Origin: PZPK01 sp965230795
GTDB taxonomy: Bacteria; Pseudomonadota; Gammaproteobacteria; Pseudomonadales; Oleiphilaceae
Reading direction: 5' to 3'
Length of the DNA stretch: 64,000 bases
Assembly (NCBI GenBank): GCA_965230795.1
Contig: OZ246020.1
Span: 3,038,001 to 3,102,000, forward strand
The number at the start of each line of letters is the position of its first letter. The stretch's first letter is position 1. The position numbers and the translations under genes are program-made. Under the pieces are notes generated by a model. That model searched no databases and was not told the origin of the DNA. It saw only the letters and a program-made list of their open reading frames with translations. This document shows positions 52,861 to 61,826 of the stretch, in pieces.

Positions 52861-52888
52861 ATAATACCAGATTTTGAACACTTGATAA
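52861..52888 (-). promoter_or_regulatory. Candidate promoter of the cold-shock-domain gene
   Basis: On the minus strand TTATCA (complement of 52883-52888) and TATTAT (complement of 52861-52866) are separated by 16 bp. The -10 is preceded by TGG, giving an extended -10. The start point would be near 52854 and the leader about 200 nt. I see no gene in the 286-bp space 52655-52940. Confidence 0.5.
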
Positions 52889-52940
52889 GAATGAAATACC
52901 AGGAAATCCGGTAACGAAAATCTCCGCCCCGGATAAGAGA

Positions 52941-54365
52941 CTAGCTACGTCCGTAATTGTCCTCAAAACGCACGATATCATCTTCACCGAGATAACTGCC
53001 ACTCTGCACTTCAATCATTTCAAGTGGCAACACACCGGGGTTTTCGAGTCGGTGGGTAACACCGATGGGTATGTAAGTGGATTGATTCTCAGACAGCATT
53101 TTGGTTTCGTCACCTATCGTCACCATTGCAGTGCCAGACACCACAATCCAGTGTTCAGCGCGATGATGATGCATCTGCAGCGACAAACTCGCACCCGGCT
53201 TGACCGTAATGCGTTTGACCTGAAATCGATCTCCCATATCGATGGAGTCATAGCTACCCCATGGGCGACTGACCTGTCGATGAATGGTGGCCTCGGAGCG
53301 CTTAGCCTGTTCCAGCTTTTTCACGATGGCCTTCACATCCTGAACACGATCCTTGTGACTGACCATCACCGCATCGGGGGTGTCCACCACGACCAGATTG
53401 TCGACGCCTACTGCTGCTATCAGTTTATTGTCGCTGAAGAACATATTCTCTTTGGCTTCGTGATACACCACATCGCCACGACATACATTGCCATCGGCAT
53501 CCTGCTCAGACTCTTCCCACAGGGAAGACCATGAACCAACATCACTCCATCCAGCATCCAATGGGACTACAACTGCCTGGCTGGTCTTTTCCATCACCGC
53601 ATAGTCAATGGAATCATCAGGGCAGGCCGCGAAAGCTTCGGCGTCCACCCGTGTAAAGTCCAGATCAGAAGACTTCCCATCCAATGAGCGCTTGACCGCC
53701 TTGAGAATATCAGGACGATGCGCCTCCAGCTCTTGCAGGTATACAGACGCCCGAAACATGAACATGCCACTGTTCCAAAAATAGTCTCCAGACTCAATAT
53801 AAGACGTCGCTGTTTCCTGATCGGGCTTTTCAACAAACGCCTCCACTGGCGCTACACCGTCGCTCATTACACCCGATTTGATGTAGCCATATCCGGTTTC
53901 TGGCGAACGGGGAACGATTCCAAAAGTCACCAGTTTTCCTGCCTCAGCCTGGGCTGTCGCGACCGCAATCGCTTTATGAAAAGCAGCACAATCACGTATT
54001 ACGTGATCCGCCGCCAGCACCAGCAGCACCGGATCTCCACCGTTTACACGGGCTTCCAAGGCTGCCAAGGCTACTGCCGGCGCAGTGTTGCGACCGACCG
54101 GCTCAAGGATAATAGCGCGAGCCTGCTTGCCTTGCTGTCTCAACTGCTCCGCAACGATAAAGCGATGCTCGTCATTGCAAACGACAATAGCCTGCCCTAC
54201 ATCCGTTTTTTCTCCGCTCTCCGCTTCCAGGCGCGCAAGCGTTTCCTGGAACATACTGCCCTCACCCATCAATGACAGAAACTGCTTGGGAAACAACTTA
54301 CGAGACAGAGGCCAGAGTCGGGTACCACTACCGCCGGCCATCACTACGGGAACAATTGTGCTCAT
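52941..54365 (-). CDS. manC: Mannose-1-phosphate guanylyltransferase / mannose-6-phosphate isomerase (type II)
   Basis: Bifunctional enzyme supplying GDP-mannose. The N-terminal nucleotidyltransferase has MAGGSGTRLWPLSRKLFPKQ near residue 10 and FVEKPDQETA. The C-terminal cupin isomerase domain (about residues 350-474) has RPWGSYDSIDMGDRFQVKR and QMHHHRAEHWIVVSG. Length of 474 fits the ManC/AlgA/WbpW group. It is the last gene of gmd-fcl-manC. No phosphomannomutase gene is in the window. Confidence 0.95.
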   Translation of the reverse strand: MSTIVPVVMAGGSGTRLWPLSRKLFPKQFLSLMGEGSMFQETLARLEAESGEKTDVGQAIVVCNDEHRFIVAEQLRQQGKQARAIILEPVGRNTAPAVALAALEARVNGGDPVLLVLAADHVIRDCAAFHKAIAVATAQAEAGKLVTFGIVPRSPETGYGYIKSGVMSDGVAPVEAFVEKPDQETATSYIESGDYFWNSGMFMFRASVYLQELEAHRPDILKAVKRSLDGKSSDLDFTRVDAEAFAACPDDSIDYAVMEKTSQAVVVPLDAGWSDVGSWSSLWEESEQDADGNVCRGDVVYHEAKENMFFSDNKLIAAVGVDNLVVVDTPDAVMVSHKDRVQDVKAIVKKLEQAKRSEATIHRQVSRPWGSYDSIDMGDRFQVKRITVKPGASLSLQMHHHRAEHWIVVSGTAMVTIGDETKMLSENQSTYIPIGVTHRLENPGVLPLEMIEVQSGSYLGEDDIVRFEDNYGRS

Positions 54366-54396
54366 AACAATCCTTGCGTTTTAATCAAACTCGAAA

Positions 54397-55392
54397 CTAA
54401 CTCTGACGAAAATCATTCTGGTGCTGGAGAAACCAGTCATAAGCGGCTGCCAAACCCTGCTTTAGTGGCATAGTAGCCTGCCATCCCAATTCGCGAAGCA
54501 ACTCCACTTGCATCAGTTTACGTGGTGCGCCATCCGGCATATCTGTGTTGAACTCGATATCTCCGTCAAAACCCACCACATCCCGAACCGTTTCAGCCAA
54601 CTCCCGAATGGTGACATCTTCACCAGTGCCGACGTTGATGTGGGATTGCATAGGCTCTGTGCGTTCTGCATAAAGCTGTTTGGATAGACCCATCACATGC
54701 ACACATGCAGCGGCCATATCCTCTACGTAAAGAAATTCACGCTTTGGCGTGCCACTACCCCAGATCTCAACTCTGGTCTGAGCACTCTCTTTTGCCTCAT
54801 GGAAACGGCGCAATAATGCGGGAATCACATGACTGTTTTCAGGATGAAAGTTGTCGCCGGGTCCATACAGGTTGGTCGGCATCACCGAACGGAAATCGGT
54901 GTCGTGTTGGCGATTATAGGACTCGCAGAGCTTAATCCCGGCAATCTTGGCAATAGCGTAGGGTTCATTGGTTGGCTCTAACTTTCCAGTCAACAAGGCG
55001 GATTCAGCCATTGGCTGCTCTGCCAACTTCGGATAAATACAGGAACTTCCCAAAAACAAAAGACGCTTTACCCCATGCACAAAGGCGGCATGAATGATGT
55101 TCGCTTCCATCATCAGATTGTCGTAGATAAAATCCGCCGGATATTCATTGTTGGCGTGAATGCCCCCTACTTTGGCCGCTGCCAGATAGACCGCATCAGG
55201 CCGCTCAGACTCAAAGAAGCTGTTGACCGCCAGCTGATTCGTAAGGTCCAGCTCCTGACGACTCCGCGTAAGCAGATTGTTATAGCCTTCTGATTGCAGT
55301 TGCCGACAAATGGCGCCGCCTACCATGCCTCGATGTCCTGCGACAAAAATTCGGGAATCCTTGGAAATCATCGTGTCTGTTTTGCTACTCAT
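54397..55392 (-). CDS. fcl: GDP-L-fucose synthase
   Basis: Epimerase-reductase that converts GDP-4-keto-6-deoxymannose to GDP-L-fucose. The Rossmann motif is IFVAGHRGMVGGAI, the SDR catalytic pair is in EPYAIAKIAGIKLCE (Tyr and Lys), and the Ser region is FLGSSCIYPK. Length is 331. An ATG at 55371 is an alternative start. It lies 15 bp after gmd, and together they make GDP-fucose from GDP-mannose. Confidence 0.95.
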   Translation of the reverse strand: MSSKTDTMISKDSRIFVAGHRGMVGGAICRQLQSEGYNNLLTRSRQELDLTNQLAVNSFFESERPDAVYLAAAKVGGIHANNEYPADFIYDNLMMEANIIHAAFVHGVKRLLFLGSSCIYPKLAEQPMAESALLTGKLEPTNEPYAIAKIAGIKLCESYNRQHDTDFRSVMPTNLYGPGDNFHPENSHVIPALLRRFHEAKESAQTRVEIWGSGTPKREFLYVEDMAAACVHVMGLSKQLYAERTEPMQSHINVGTGEDVTIRELAETVRDVVGFDGDIEFNTDMPDGAPRKLMQVELLRELGWQATMPLKQGLAAAYDWFLQHQNDFRQS

Positions 55393-55407
55393 TCTGCCAG
55401 TGCCTGC

Positions 55408-56532
55408 CTATTCATAATGAGCAAAAGACTGGAAGCCATGTCGTTCAACCAAGGCATCACGTTTGGCAATATCCAGATCGGCATCGACCATCTCATTCAC
55501 CAGCTCATCCAGGGTGATCTTTGGCTCCCAATCCAACCTGGCTTTTGCCTTGGCAGGATCACCCAGCAGTGTTTCCACCTCGGCCGGACGGTAGTAGCGC
55601 GGGTCGACCGCCACAATACGCTTACCCACCAGATCAAGCCCATCTTTAATCGAACCAGCTTGCTGCGCTACGACGTAGCCTTCTTCATCTTCACCCTCTC
55701 CGCGCCAGTCAATTTCCAAACCCAGTCGTGAAGCGGACTTATTGACGAAATCACGAACGCTATACTGTACGCCCGTGGCAATCACATAATCTTCTGGTTG
55801 CTCCTGCTGCAGCATCAACCACTGCATCTCAACGTAATCCTTGGCATGCCCCCAGTCCCGTAGAGCATTCATATTACCCAGATAGAGACAATCCTGAAGA
55901 CCTTGCGCAATGCGCGCCATTGCGCGAGTGATCTTACGTGTCACAAAGGTTTCGCCACGACGCGGTGATTCATGGTTGAACAAAATACCATTGCAGGCAT
56001 ACATGCCATACGCCTCACGATAGTTCACTGCAATCCAGTAGGCGTACATTTTTGCCACCGCGTAAGGTGACCGGGGATGAAAAGGCGTGGTTTCAGTTTG
56101 AGGAATTTCCTGAACCAGGCCATATAATTCTGATGTCGACGCTTGATAAAAGCGGGTTTTGTTTTCCAGCTTCAAGAAGCGAATCGCTTCGAGTAAACGC
56201 AGGGTGCCAATCGCGTCCACATCTGCAGTGTATTCAGGTGACTCAAAAGATACCGCCACGTGACTCTGCGCACCAAGATTGTAGATTTCATCTGGCTGAA
56301 TATCGCTAACCAGCCGCACCAGGTTCGATGTATCAGTCAGGTCACCATAATGTAGAAAGAACTTTGGGTTGTCGACATGTGGATCCTGATAGATATGATC
56401 GACTCGTTCAGTGTTAAACGAAGAGGAGCGGCGCTTAATGCCATGCACTTCATAGCCCTTTGCAAGCAGAAACTCCGCTAGGTAAGATCCATCCTGTCCA
56501 GTAACGCCAGAAATCAACGCTTTTTTAGTCAT
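55408..56532 (-). CDS. gmd: GDP-mannose 4,6-dehydratase
   Basis: Produces GDP-4-keto-6-deoxymannose from GDP-mannose. The N-terminal NADP-binding motif is LISGVTGQDGSYLAEFLL. The catalytic Tyr-Lys pair is in PYAVAKMYAYWI, and NHESPRRGETFVTRKI is the family signature. Length of 374 is standard. It is the first gene of a three-gene minus-strand unit and is divergent from slyX. Confidence 0.96.
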   Translation of the reverse strand: MTKKALISGVTGQDGSYLAEFLLAKGYEVHGIKRRSSSFNTERVDHIYQDPHVDNPKFFLHYGDLTDTSNLVRLVSDIQPDEIYNLGAQSHVAVSFESPEYTADVDAIGTLRLLEAIRFLKLENKTRFYQASTSELYGLVQEIPQTETTPFHPRSPYAVAKMYAYWIAVNYREAYGMYACNGILFNHESPRRGETFVTRKITRAMARIAQGLQDCLYLGNMNALRDWGHAKDYVEMQWLMLQQEQPEDYVIATGVQYSVRDFVNKSASRLGLEIDWRGEGEDEEGYVVAQQAGSIKDGLDLVGKRIVAVDPRYYRPAEVETLLGDPAKAKARLDWEPKITLDELVNEMVDADLDIAKRDALVERHGFQSFAHYE

Positions 56533-56680
56533 TGTTTAATTGAAACCCTTGTCAAACTCTATTTTAATGCTGGCCACGCAGTCTAGCGCATGTCTCAATG
56601 GAAGGCATGTACCTTAACGACGAAACGTGACTTTTATATTGCACGTTGCACACGCGTCATGAATTCCAGAGGTGAATTTG

Positions 56681-56902
56681 GTGAAGAATAGTTATATCGA
56701 AGAACTGAAGGCTAGCCTGGAAGATTTGCAGGTTAAGCAGGCTTTCCAGGAAGATCTATTAAACTCTCTTAATGAGATCATTGCCCGACAGGATATGGAA
56801 ATACAAAAGCTTTGGGAAGCAAATCGACTGCTCAAGAACAGCATGAATGAACTCAAAGCAGATAACCTTGATGGAGACGCCGCACCGCCACCTCATTATT
56901 AG
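56681..56902 (+). CDS. slyX: SlyX-family small coiled-coil protein
   Basis: A 73-residue helical protein with the SlyX pattern: LEDLQVKQAFQEDLLNSLN, then IARQDMEIQKL, and the characteristic C-terminus PPPHY. Function in E. coli is unknown. Start choice: GTG at 56681 has AGAGG at a good 8-nt distance; an in-frame GTG at 56672 would overlap that site. It is the only plus-strand gene within the polysaccharide region and stops 21 bp from the convergent dehydratase gene. Confidence 0.85.
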   Translation: MKNSYIEELKASLEDLQVKQAFQEDLLNSLNEIIARQDMEIQKLWEANRLLKNSMNELKADNLDGDAAPPPHY

Positions 56903-56923
56903 GGAAAACCGACCAATCTCTGA

Positions 56924-58915
56924 CTAAGCAAGCTTATGTGAACCATCAGATATAGACACCACCTTTCCTTTAGCTTCAGATGCCTCATTGGCGGGTTCTT
57001 TTCGGGTCTGCGAATCCATTCTTGGTTTCTCCATGGCCTTGTTCCACACCAGATCATTAATATCCGAATCAGGCTGATAGCCCAAGGGCGCTTTCAACAA
57101 CAAATCCCTGACGCCTTCACAATCAAACAAGTGACTAAACTTGTCGATCTGACCCAAAAGGGATTCCACCTCTTCCCAAGGTAAACATAGCTCATTGCCT
57201 TTCATAATCCTGGGGTGTGATGTTTCCTGAGGGCTATCTCCAATCAGTAGCTCTTCAAAGAGTTTTTCACCAGGACGCAAGCCCGTATATTCAATTTCTA
57301 TATCTCCTTCAGGGTTCGATTCGTTCTTGACCTCCAGGCCCATCAATCGAATCAGCTTACCTGCCAAATCTGCGATACGAACACTCTCGCCCATATCCAG
57401 GAGAAATACATCCCCCCCTTCACCCATGGAACCCGCCTGTAACACCAACTGCGCCGCTTCAGGGATTGTCATAAAGTATCGGGTAATATTTGGATGTGTG
57501 ACCGTTACCGGCCCTCCTTCGCGTATTTGATCCCGAAACAAGGGAACAACTGATCCGGATGATCCCAGTACGTTACCAAAACGCACCATACAGAAACGGG
57601 TAAAGTCCTGGCGCTGCGCCAGCCCCTGCAACACCAACTCGGCCAGGCGCTTCGAAGCGCCCATAATATTTGTAGGCCGAACGGCCTTGTCCGTTGAGAT
57701 CAAAACAAAGGTTTCGACTTTTGCCTTAATTGCGGCTTCTGCACAATACCAGGTACCAAAGACATTGTTGCGAACCCCCTCAATAACATTGTGTTCAACG
57801 AGCGGGACGTGCTTGTAAGCGGCAGCGTGGTAAACCGTATCCACGTCAAAACTTTTCATTACCACTTCCATGCGATGTTGCTTCTGTACCGAGCCCATGA
57901 CCGCATGCACTTCCACACTCAGACCTTTTTTGTGGATGTATCGAAGAATATCCTTCTCAATTGCATAAAGCGCATATTCAGACAACTCGAAAAGTATCAG
58001 CTTGGCAGGCTTTAAACGAATGATCTGGCGGCACAGTTCCGAACCAATAGAACCACCAGCTCCGGTGACCATCACGGACTTCTTGTGAATACAGTCCGCC
58101 AGTAACTCCTTGTCTGGCGCAACTTCATCGCGGCCCAGCAGATCTTCAATATCCACATCCCGGATTTCCTCGATCTTGGCCTTTCCCGACACTACATCGT
58201 TAATATCCGGCATGGTTTGCACTACCACCGGGTATTTCTCGAGAAAACGAATAATATTCGCCCGTTGTGATCGCGGCGCATGCCCCAACGCCAATAGCAC
58301 TCTTTTGGCGCTATACTTTGCCAATACATCCGCCAATGCATCGGGTGAATACACCCGGATACCGTTGAGGATGCTGCCATGTTTAGATTCGTCATCATCG
58401 AGAAATGCCACCGGCTGGACATCTTTACCATGAAACAGAATGGAACTGAGCTGAAGACCAGATTTGCCCGCGCCATAAATAATGGCTCGATCTTTCTTCC
58501 GCACCATTCCACGGTGGACAAAAGAGCGCACAAGCATTCTCGAGCCCCCCACGAAGATCATCGCCAGACACCAGTAAATAACCGGTACAGAGCGTGGAAT
58601 CGGCGCATTCAAAGCAAAGCTAGAAGCTCCAAGAACCAACGCAGAGAGTGTGACACCAGAAAAAACCGCCGCCATCGCATGGTTACTCATATAGCGAATA
58701 ACCGCTCGATATAATCCAAGGCGTGTGAAAACGAAAATACTGGTCAAAATTGTGACCATACCGGCAATAGCAACGCTTGAATCATCAGCCCAGTAAGCCC
58801 GGTCATACCTTAAGCTGAGAGCCAACCACAATGAGAAGGGGAGAAAGACCAGGTCAGTCAAAATGGCAATAAGCCGCTTTTGGTAGCGGGGCAAATACAA
58901 CAGGTTATTCAGCAC
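56924..58915 (-). CDS. Membrane UDP-N-acetylhexosamine 4,6-dehydratase (WbpM/PglF/CapD type)
   Basis: Large nucleotide-sugar dehydratase of the inner membrane, 663 residues. Four N-terminal hydrophobic segments (about residues 12-115) precede a first nucleotide-binding region (IYGAGKSGLQLSSIL) and a catalytic SDR domain starting at SVMVTGAGGSIGSEL near residue 280. In the catalytic motif TNIMGASKRLAEL the usual Tyr is Met, as in WbpM and PglF, with the Lys kept. The product would be a UDP-4-keto-6-deoxy-N-acetylhexosamine. The aminotransferase and sugar transferase upstream are likely next in its pathway. Confidence 0.93.
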   Translation of the reverse strand: MLNNLLYLPRYQKRLIAILTDLVFLPFSLWLALSLRYDRAYWADDSSVAIAGMVTILTSIFVFTRLGLYRAVIRYMSNHAMAAVFSGVTLSALVLGASSFALNAPIPRSVPVIYWCLAMIFVGGSRMLVRSFVHRGMVRKKDRAIIYGAGKSGLQLSSILFHGKDVQPVAFLDDDESKHGSILNGIRVYSPDALADVLAKYSAKRVLLALGHAPRSQRANIIRFLEKYPVVVQTMPDINDVVSGKAKIEEIRDVDIEDLLGRDEVAPDKELLADCIHKKSVMVTGAGGSIGSELCRQIIRLKPAKLILFELSEYALYAIEKDILRYIHKKGLSVEVHAVMGSVQKQHRMEVVMKSFDVDTVYHAAAYKHVPLVEHNVIEGVRNNVFGTWYCAEAAIKAKVETFVLISTDKAVRPTNIMGASKRLAELVLQGLAQRQDFTRFCMVRFGNVLGSSGSVVPLFRDQIREGGPVTVTHPNITRYFMTIPEAAQLVLQAGSMGEGGDVFLLDMGESVRIADLAGKLIRLMGLEVKNESNPEGDIEIEYTGLRPGEKLFEELLIGDSPQETSHPRIMKGNELCLPWEEVESLLGQIDKFSHLFDCEGVRDLLLKAPLGYQPDSDINDLVWNKAMEKPRMDSQTRKEPANEASEAKGKVVSISDGSHKLA

Positions 58916-59070
58916 GTCTTAATTATCCTTATCTCTTTCGCGTAAGCGAACTATTATGAGCTGAAAAAGGAGGGCTTTTAGGGACATTCTAGTCAACTTG
59001 ACTGTAATTGGAAGAACAAGTCATCGCAATATTGTAACTATCATCGGACAAGGACTCTAAACTCAGGACG

Positions 59071-60243
59071 CTAATCCAGGAAATCTGCCAATGCGTTTTT
59101 AATATCTATGCAAATATCCCTCATTTGTCCATCGCGAATAGTCGGATGAACCATAAACATCAAACTCGTTTCCCCGAGCTCTTTGGCAACTGGAAGCCTG
59201 CTCTGAGGCCGGAACCCCGAACTATCAAAGGCTTTTTCCAGATACACCTCAGAGCAGCTGCCCTGCATACAAGGCACACCCACATTGTTGAGACGCTTGA
59301 GAATCTCATCCCGCTTTAATCCGTCTGGTAATTTCTCTGGCACTACGTATACGTAAAACTTGTACTGCGCATGTTTGATGTCCTCGGGTAGTTCCGGTAC
59401 ACGAATAAAAGAAAATTCTGACAGGGTTTTAGCCAGGCTTGCTGCATTTCCTTGTCTGACTCGCGTCCACTGAGGCATACGCTGTAACTGGATGCGACCA
59501 ATGGCTGATTGCATTTCCGTCAACCGCCAATTGGTTCCAAAAGACTCGTGCAACCATCGAAATCCAGGAGGATGCTCCCGGTTGTATACTACATCAAAGC
59601 TTTTACCATGGTCCTTGTACGACCACATCCGCTCCCACAGCGATTTATCATTGGTCGTTACCATCCCCCCTTCACCACCGGTCGTCATGATTTTATCCTG
59701 ACAAAATGACCAGGCACCGATATGCCCAATTGAACCAACCGATCGCCCTTTGTATCTGGCACCATGAGCCTGGGCACAGTCCTCAATCACTTTTAGATTG
59801 TGAGCGTCGGCCAGGGCCATAATCCCATCCATGTCGCAGGGCCAACCCGCCAGGTGAACACAAACGATTGCTTTTGTTTTAGGTGACAAGACTTCAGCAA
59901 TGGTATTGGGCGTGATATTTCCAGAGTCTCGATCAACGTCGGCAAAAACGGGCCTTGCACCGGCGTTCACGATGGAGGATATGGAGGCAATGAACGTTCT
60001 GGGGGTTACTACGACCTCATCGCCATCACCAATACCCAGCGCCTTTAAAGCTAAATCCAAGGCGACTGTTCCGTTGGCAACAGCAATGGCATATTCGGAA
60101 TCAGCAAAGTGCGCAAATTCTTTTTCAAATTCACGCCCCTCGGTGCCAGTCCAGTAATTGACTTTATTGGAGAGCAGAACCTCTGAAATTTTGTCGGCTT
60201 CTTCCCGGGTAAAGGATGGCCAGCCGTTGATTGTTCTTCCCAT
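59071..60243 (-). CDS. DegT/DnrJ/EryC1-family sugar aminotransferase
   Basis: PLP-dependent aminotransferase acting on a nucleotide-bound keto sugar. GTVALDLALKALGIGDGDEV and VIEDCAQAHGARYKG are family patterns. The Schiff-base lysine lies in FCQDKIMTTGGEGGM near residue 183. Length of 390 is normal. Together with the neighbouring 4,6-dehydratase it could make a UDP-4-amino-4,6-dideoxy-N-acetylhexosamine (PglF-PglE-like). It starts 3 bp after the sugar transferase stop, so the two are coupled. Confidence 0.92.
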   Translation of the reverse strand: MGRTINGWPSFTREEADKISEVLLSNKVNYWTGTEGREFEKEFAHFADSEYAIAVANGTVALDLALKALGIGDGDEVVVTPRTFIASISSIVNAGARPVFADVDRDSGNITPNTIAEVLSPKTKAIVCVHLAGWPCDMDGIMALADAHNLKVIEDCAQAHGARYKGRSVGSIGHIGAWSFCQDKIMTTGGEGGMVTTNDKSLWERMWSYKDHGKSFDVVYNREHPPGFRWLHESFGTNWRLTEMQSAIGRIQLQRMPQWTRVRQGNAASLAKTLSEFSFIRVPELPEDIKHAQYKFYVYVVPEKLPDGLKRDEILKRLNNVGVPCMQGSCSEVYLEKAFDSSGFRPQSRLPVAKELGETSLMFMVHPTIRDGQMRDICIDIKNALADFLD

Positions 60244-60246
60244 TAT

Positions 60247-60858
60247 CTATTTCGCCACCGTTTCCCAAATATATCGAATATCGCTCCAGAGAGACCAATC
60301 ACGAATATAGCCTATGTTAATATTAACTTTGTCCGGCCAAATAATTTCACGATTATAAACCTCTGGATCAGCTTGAGACGCAAGAAGTTCCTCCTCATTC
60401 CGATACTTTAGAGTAGCAGGGCCGGTTATTCCTGGCCGGATTGATAGCATAACCCGTTCTTCATCTTTCAATGTATCTGCAAACCCTGACACATCTGGAC
60501 GGGGGCCGACAAAACTCATTTGACCAAGCAATACATTCCATATTTGGGGAAGCTCATCTATCTTATATCGACGAAAAATAGCCCCCAAACGGGTTATTCT
60601 AGGATCCCCTCGACAGGTCACGGTGGTTCTCATAGATGGCTTTTCAACCATTGTTTTGATTTTAACCACTTTGAAAAGTTTTCCATCTCGCCCCACTCTG
60701 GACTGGACAAAAAAACCGTTTGACTGAGTATCCAGACTTGCAGCTAACCAAGCTAGCAAAATCAGCCACCAAAAAAAAAGTAAACATAAAAATGACAACG
60801 CTATATCAAAGCTTCTTTTTAACAGACGCTGACGCGGAGATAACTTTGCTACTTTCAA
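60247..60858 (-). CDS. Initiating sugar phosphate transferase (PglC/WcaJ C-terminal type)
   Basis: Transfers the first sugar phosphate to undecaprenyl phosphate. A single N-terminal membrane helix (about residues 15-37, SFLCLLFFWWLILLAWLAA) precedes FKVVKIKTM, ITRLGAIFRRYKIDELPQ and MSFVGPRPD. At 203 residues it is the short monotopic form, like PglC, which uses diacetylbacillosamine. This fits with the dehydratase and aminotransferase next to it. Its ATG overlaps the sulfotransferase stop by 4 bp. Confidence 0.92.
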   Translation of the reverse strand: MKVAKLSPRQRLLKRSFDIALSFLCLLFFWWLILLAWLAASLDTQSNGFFVQSRVGRDGKLFKVVKIKTMVEKPSMRTTVTCRGDPRITRLGAIFRRYKIDELPQIWNVLLGQMSFVGPRPDVSGFADTLKDEERVMLSIRPGITGPATLKYRNEEELLASQADPEVYNREIIWPDKVNINIGYIRDWSLWSDIRYIWETVAK

Positions 60859-61826
60859 CTTTTTTCTCCTATCTCCCCGTATATTGCCTCCAGCTTTTTT
60901 AATTCCCGTTGAATCTTAATGGCATCGTCATTCTTTTCCAAATTCACTTTTCTGTAACTAAACTGTTCTGGCAAAGAAAACTTGTAATCAACCTGTACTC
61001 CTTTTTTTAAACACCAGTCATGAACACGTCGCAACTCCACCGCGGGTCGATCACAAACAGACTCATAGGAAACATCAATAATCTCATTTGCTGACAGCGC
61101 ATCATCCAACCTTCGATTGAGCCAATAAACCTGAGACGCAACCTTTTCGTGCTCATTTGAACTACAAACGCTTTCACACTCGCTTGGCTTTAGAGAAAGC
61201 CACTCTATATTCTTTGCGCGCATAGATTCCAATATCGACAAAGCATTAGAAACCGGGTCTCGCCGCAAACGAACAACAACAGCTCCCGGAAAAGTTTTAA
61301 TAACACGGTCGGGAACTAGGGTATGACCCAAGTAAGCGGTCAAAAATGGACCACTTCGACGAGATAAAACACTTATTACTCTTAACAAATACGAGCGGCG
61401 ACTTTTTTGTTTCCGAGCTGCTTGAGTTTCACATTCCTTATCGGATAACCCGCAATCAAGCCAATAACGCCAGAACCTTAACCCTTCAGCGGGACCGTCC
61501 AGTCCCGCCACGAATCCTAATTTTGACTGAAAATCGGAATGATGTTTACGCGCCAAATAACTCGAAAACCAGCCCCCAAGCAATGGGAGCTGATAAAGCA
61601 AATGCCAAAAATTAGAAAGATAATTTACAGACAGTCCATGACATAGGACTTGATAAGTTAAAGTTGATCCTCCTCTCGGCAAAGCAAATATAAATATCGC
61701 TTGCGTGTTTCTATCTTCTCTTGGGCGACCAGTTAAAAACGGCCACTCCAAGAAACGAAAAAGCCACAGAGGAAAATCCTGACAACGCCGGGCGATGCGA
61801 ACCAAAATTGATGAGCGCCCCTTCAA
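60855..61826 (-). CDS. Sulfotransferase-family protein
   Basis: Predicted PAPS-dependent sulfotransferase of 323 residues. The 5'-phosphosulfate loop FIFALPRGGSTLTYQVL lies near residue 47. A second motif resembling the 3'-phosphate site, VVVRLRRDPVSNALSIL, lies near residue 186. No clear membrane helix is seen. It overlaps both neighbours by 4 bp, so it belongs to the glycan operon, and a sugar of the polysaccharide is the most likely acceptor. PAPS synthesis genes are not in the window. Codon use and base composition are more A+T-rich than in the left part of the window. Confidence 0.82.
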   Translation of the reverse strand: MKGRSSILVRIARRCQDFPLWLFRFLEWPFLTGRPREDRNTQAIFIFALPRGGSTLTYQVLCHGLSVNYLSNFWHLLYQLPLLGGWFSSYLARKHHSDFQSKLGFVAGLDGPAEGLRFWRYWLDCGLSDKECETQAARKQKSRRSYLLRVISVLSRRSGPFLTAYLGHTLVPDRVIKTFPGAVVVRLRRDPVSNALSILESMRAKNIEWLSLKPSECESVCSSNEHEKVASQVYWLNRRLDDALSANEIIDVSYESVCDRPAVELRRVHDWCLKKGVQVDYKFSLPEQFSYRKVNLEKNDDAIKIQRELKKLEAIYGEIGEKS

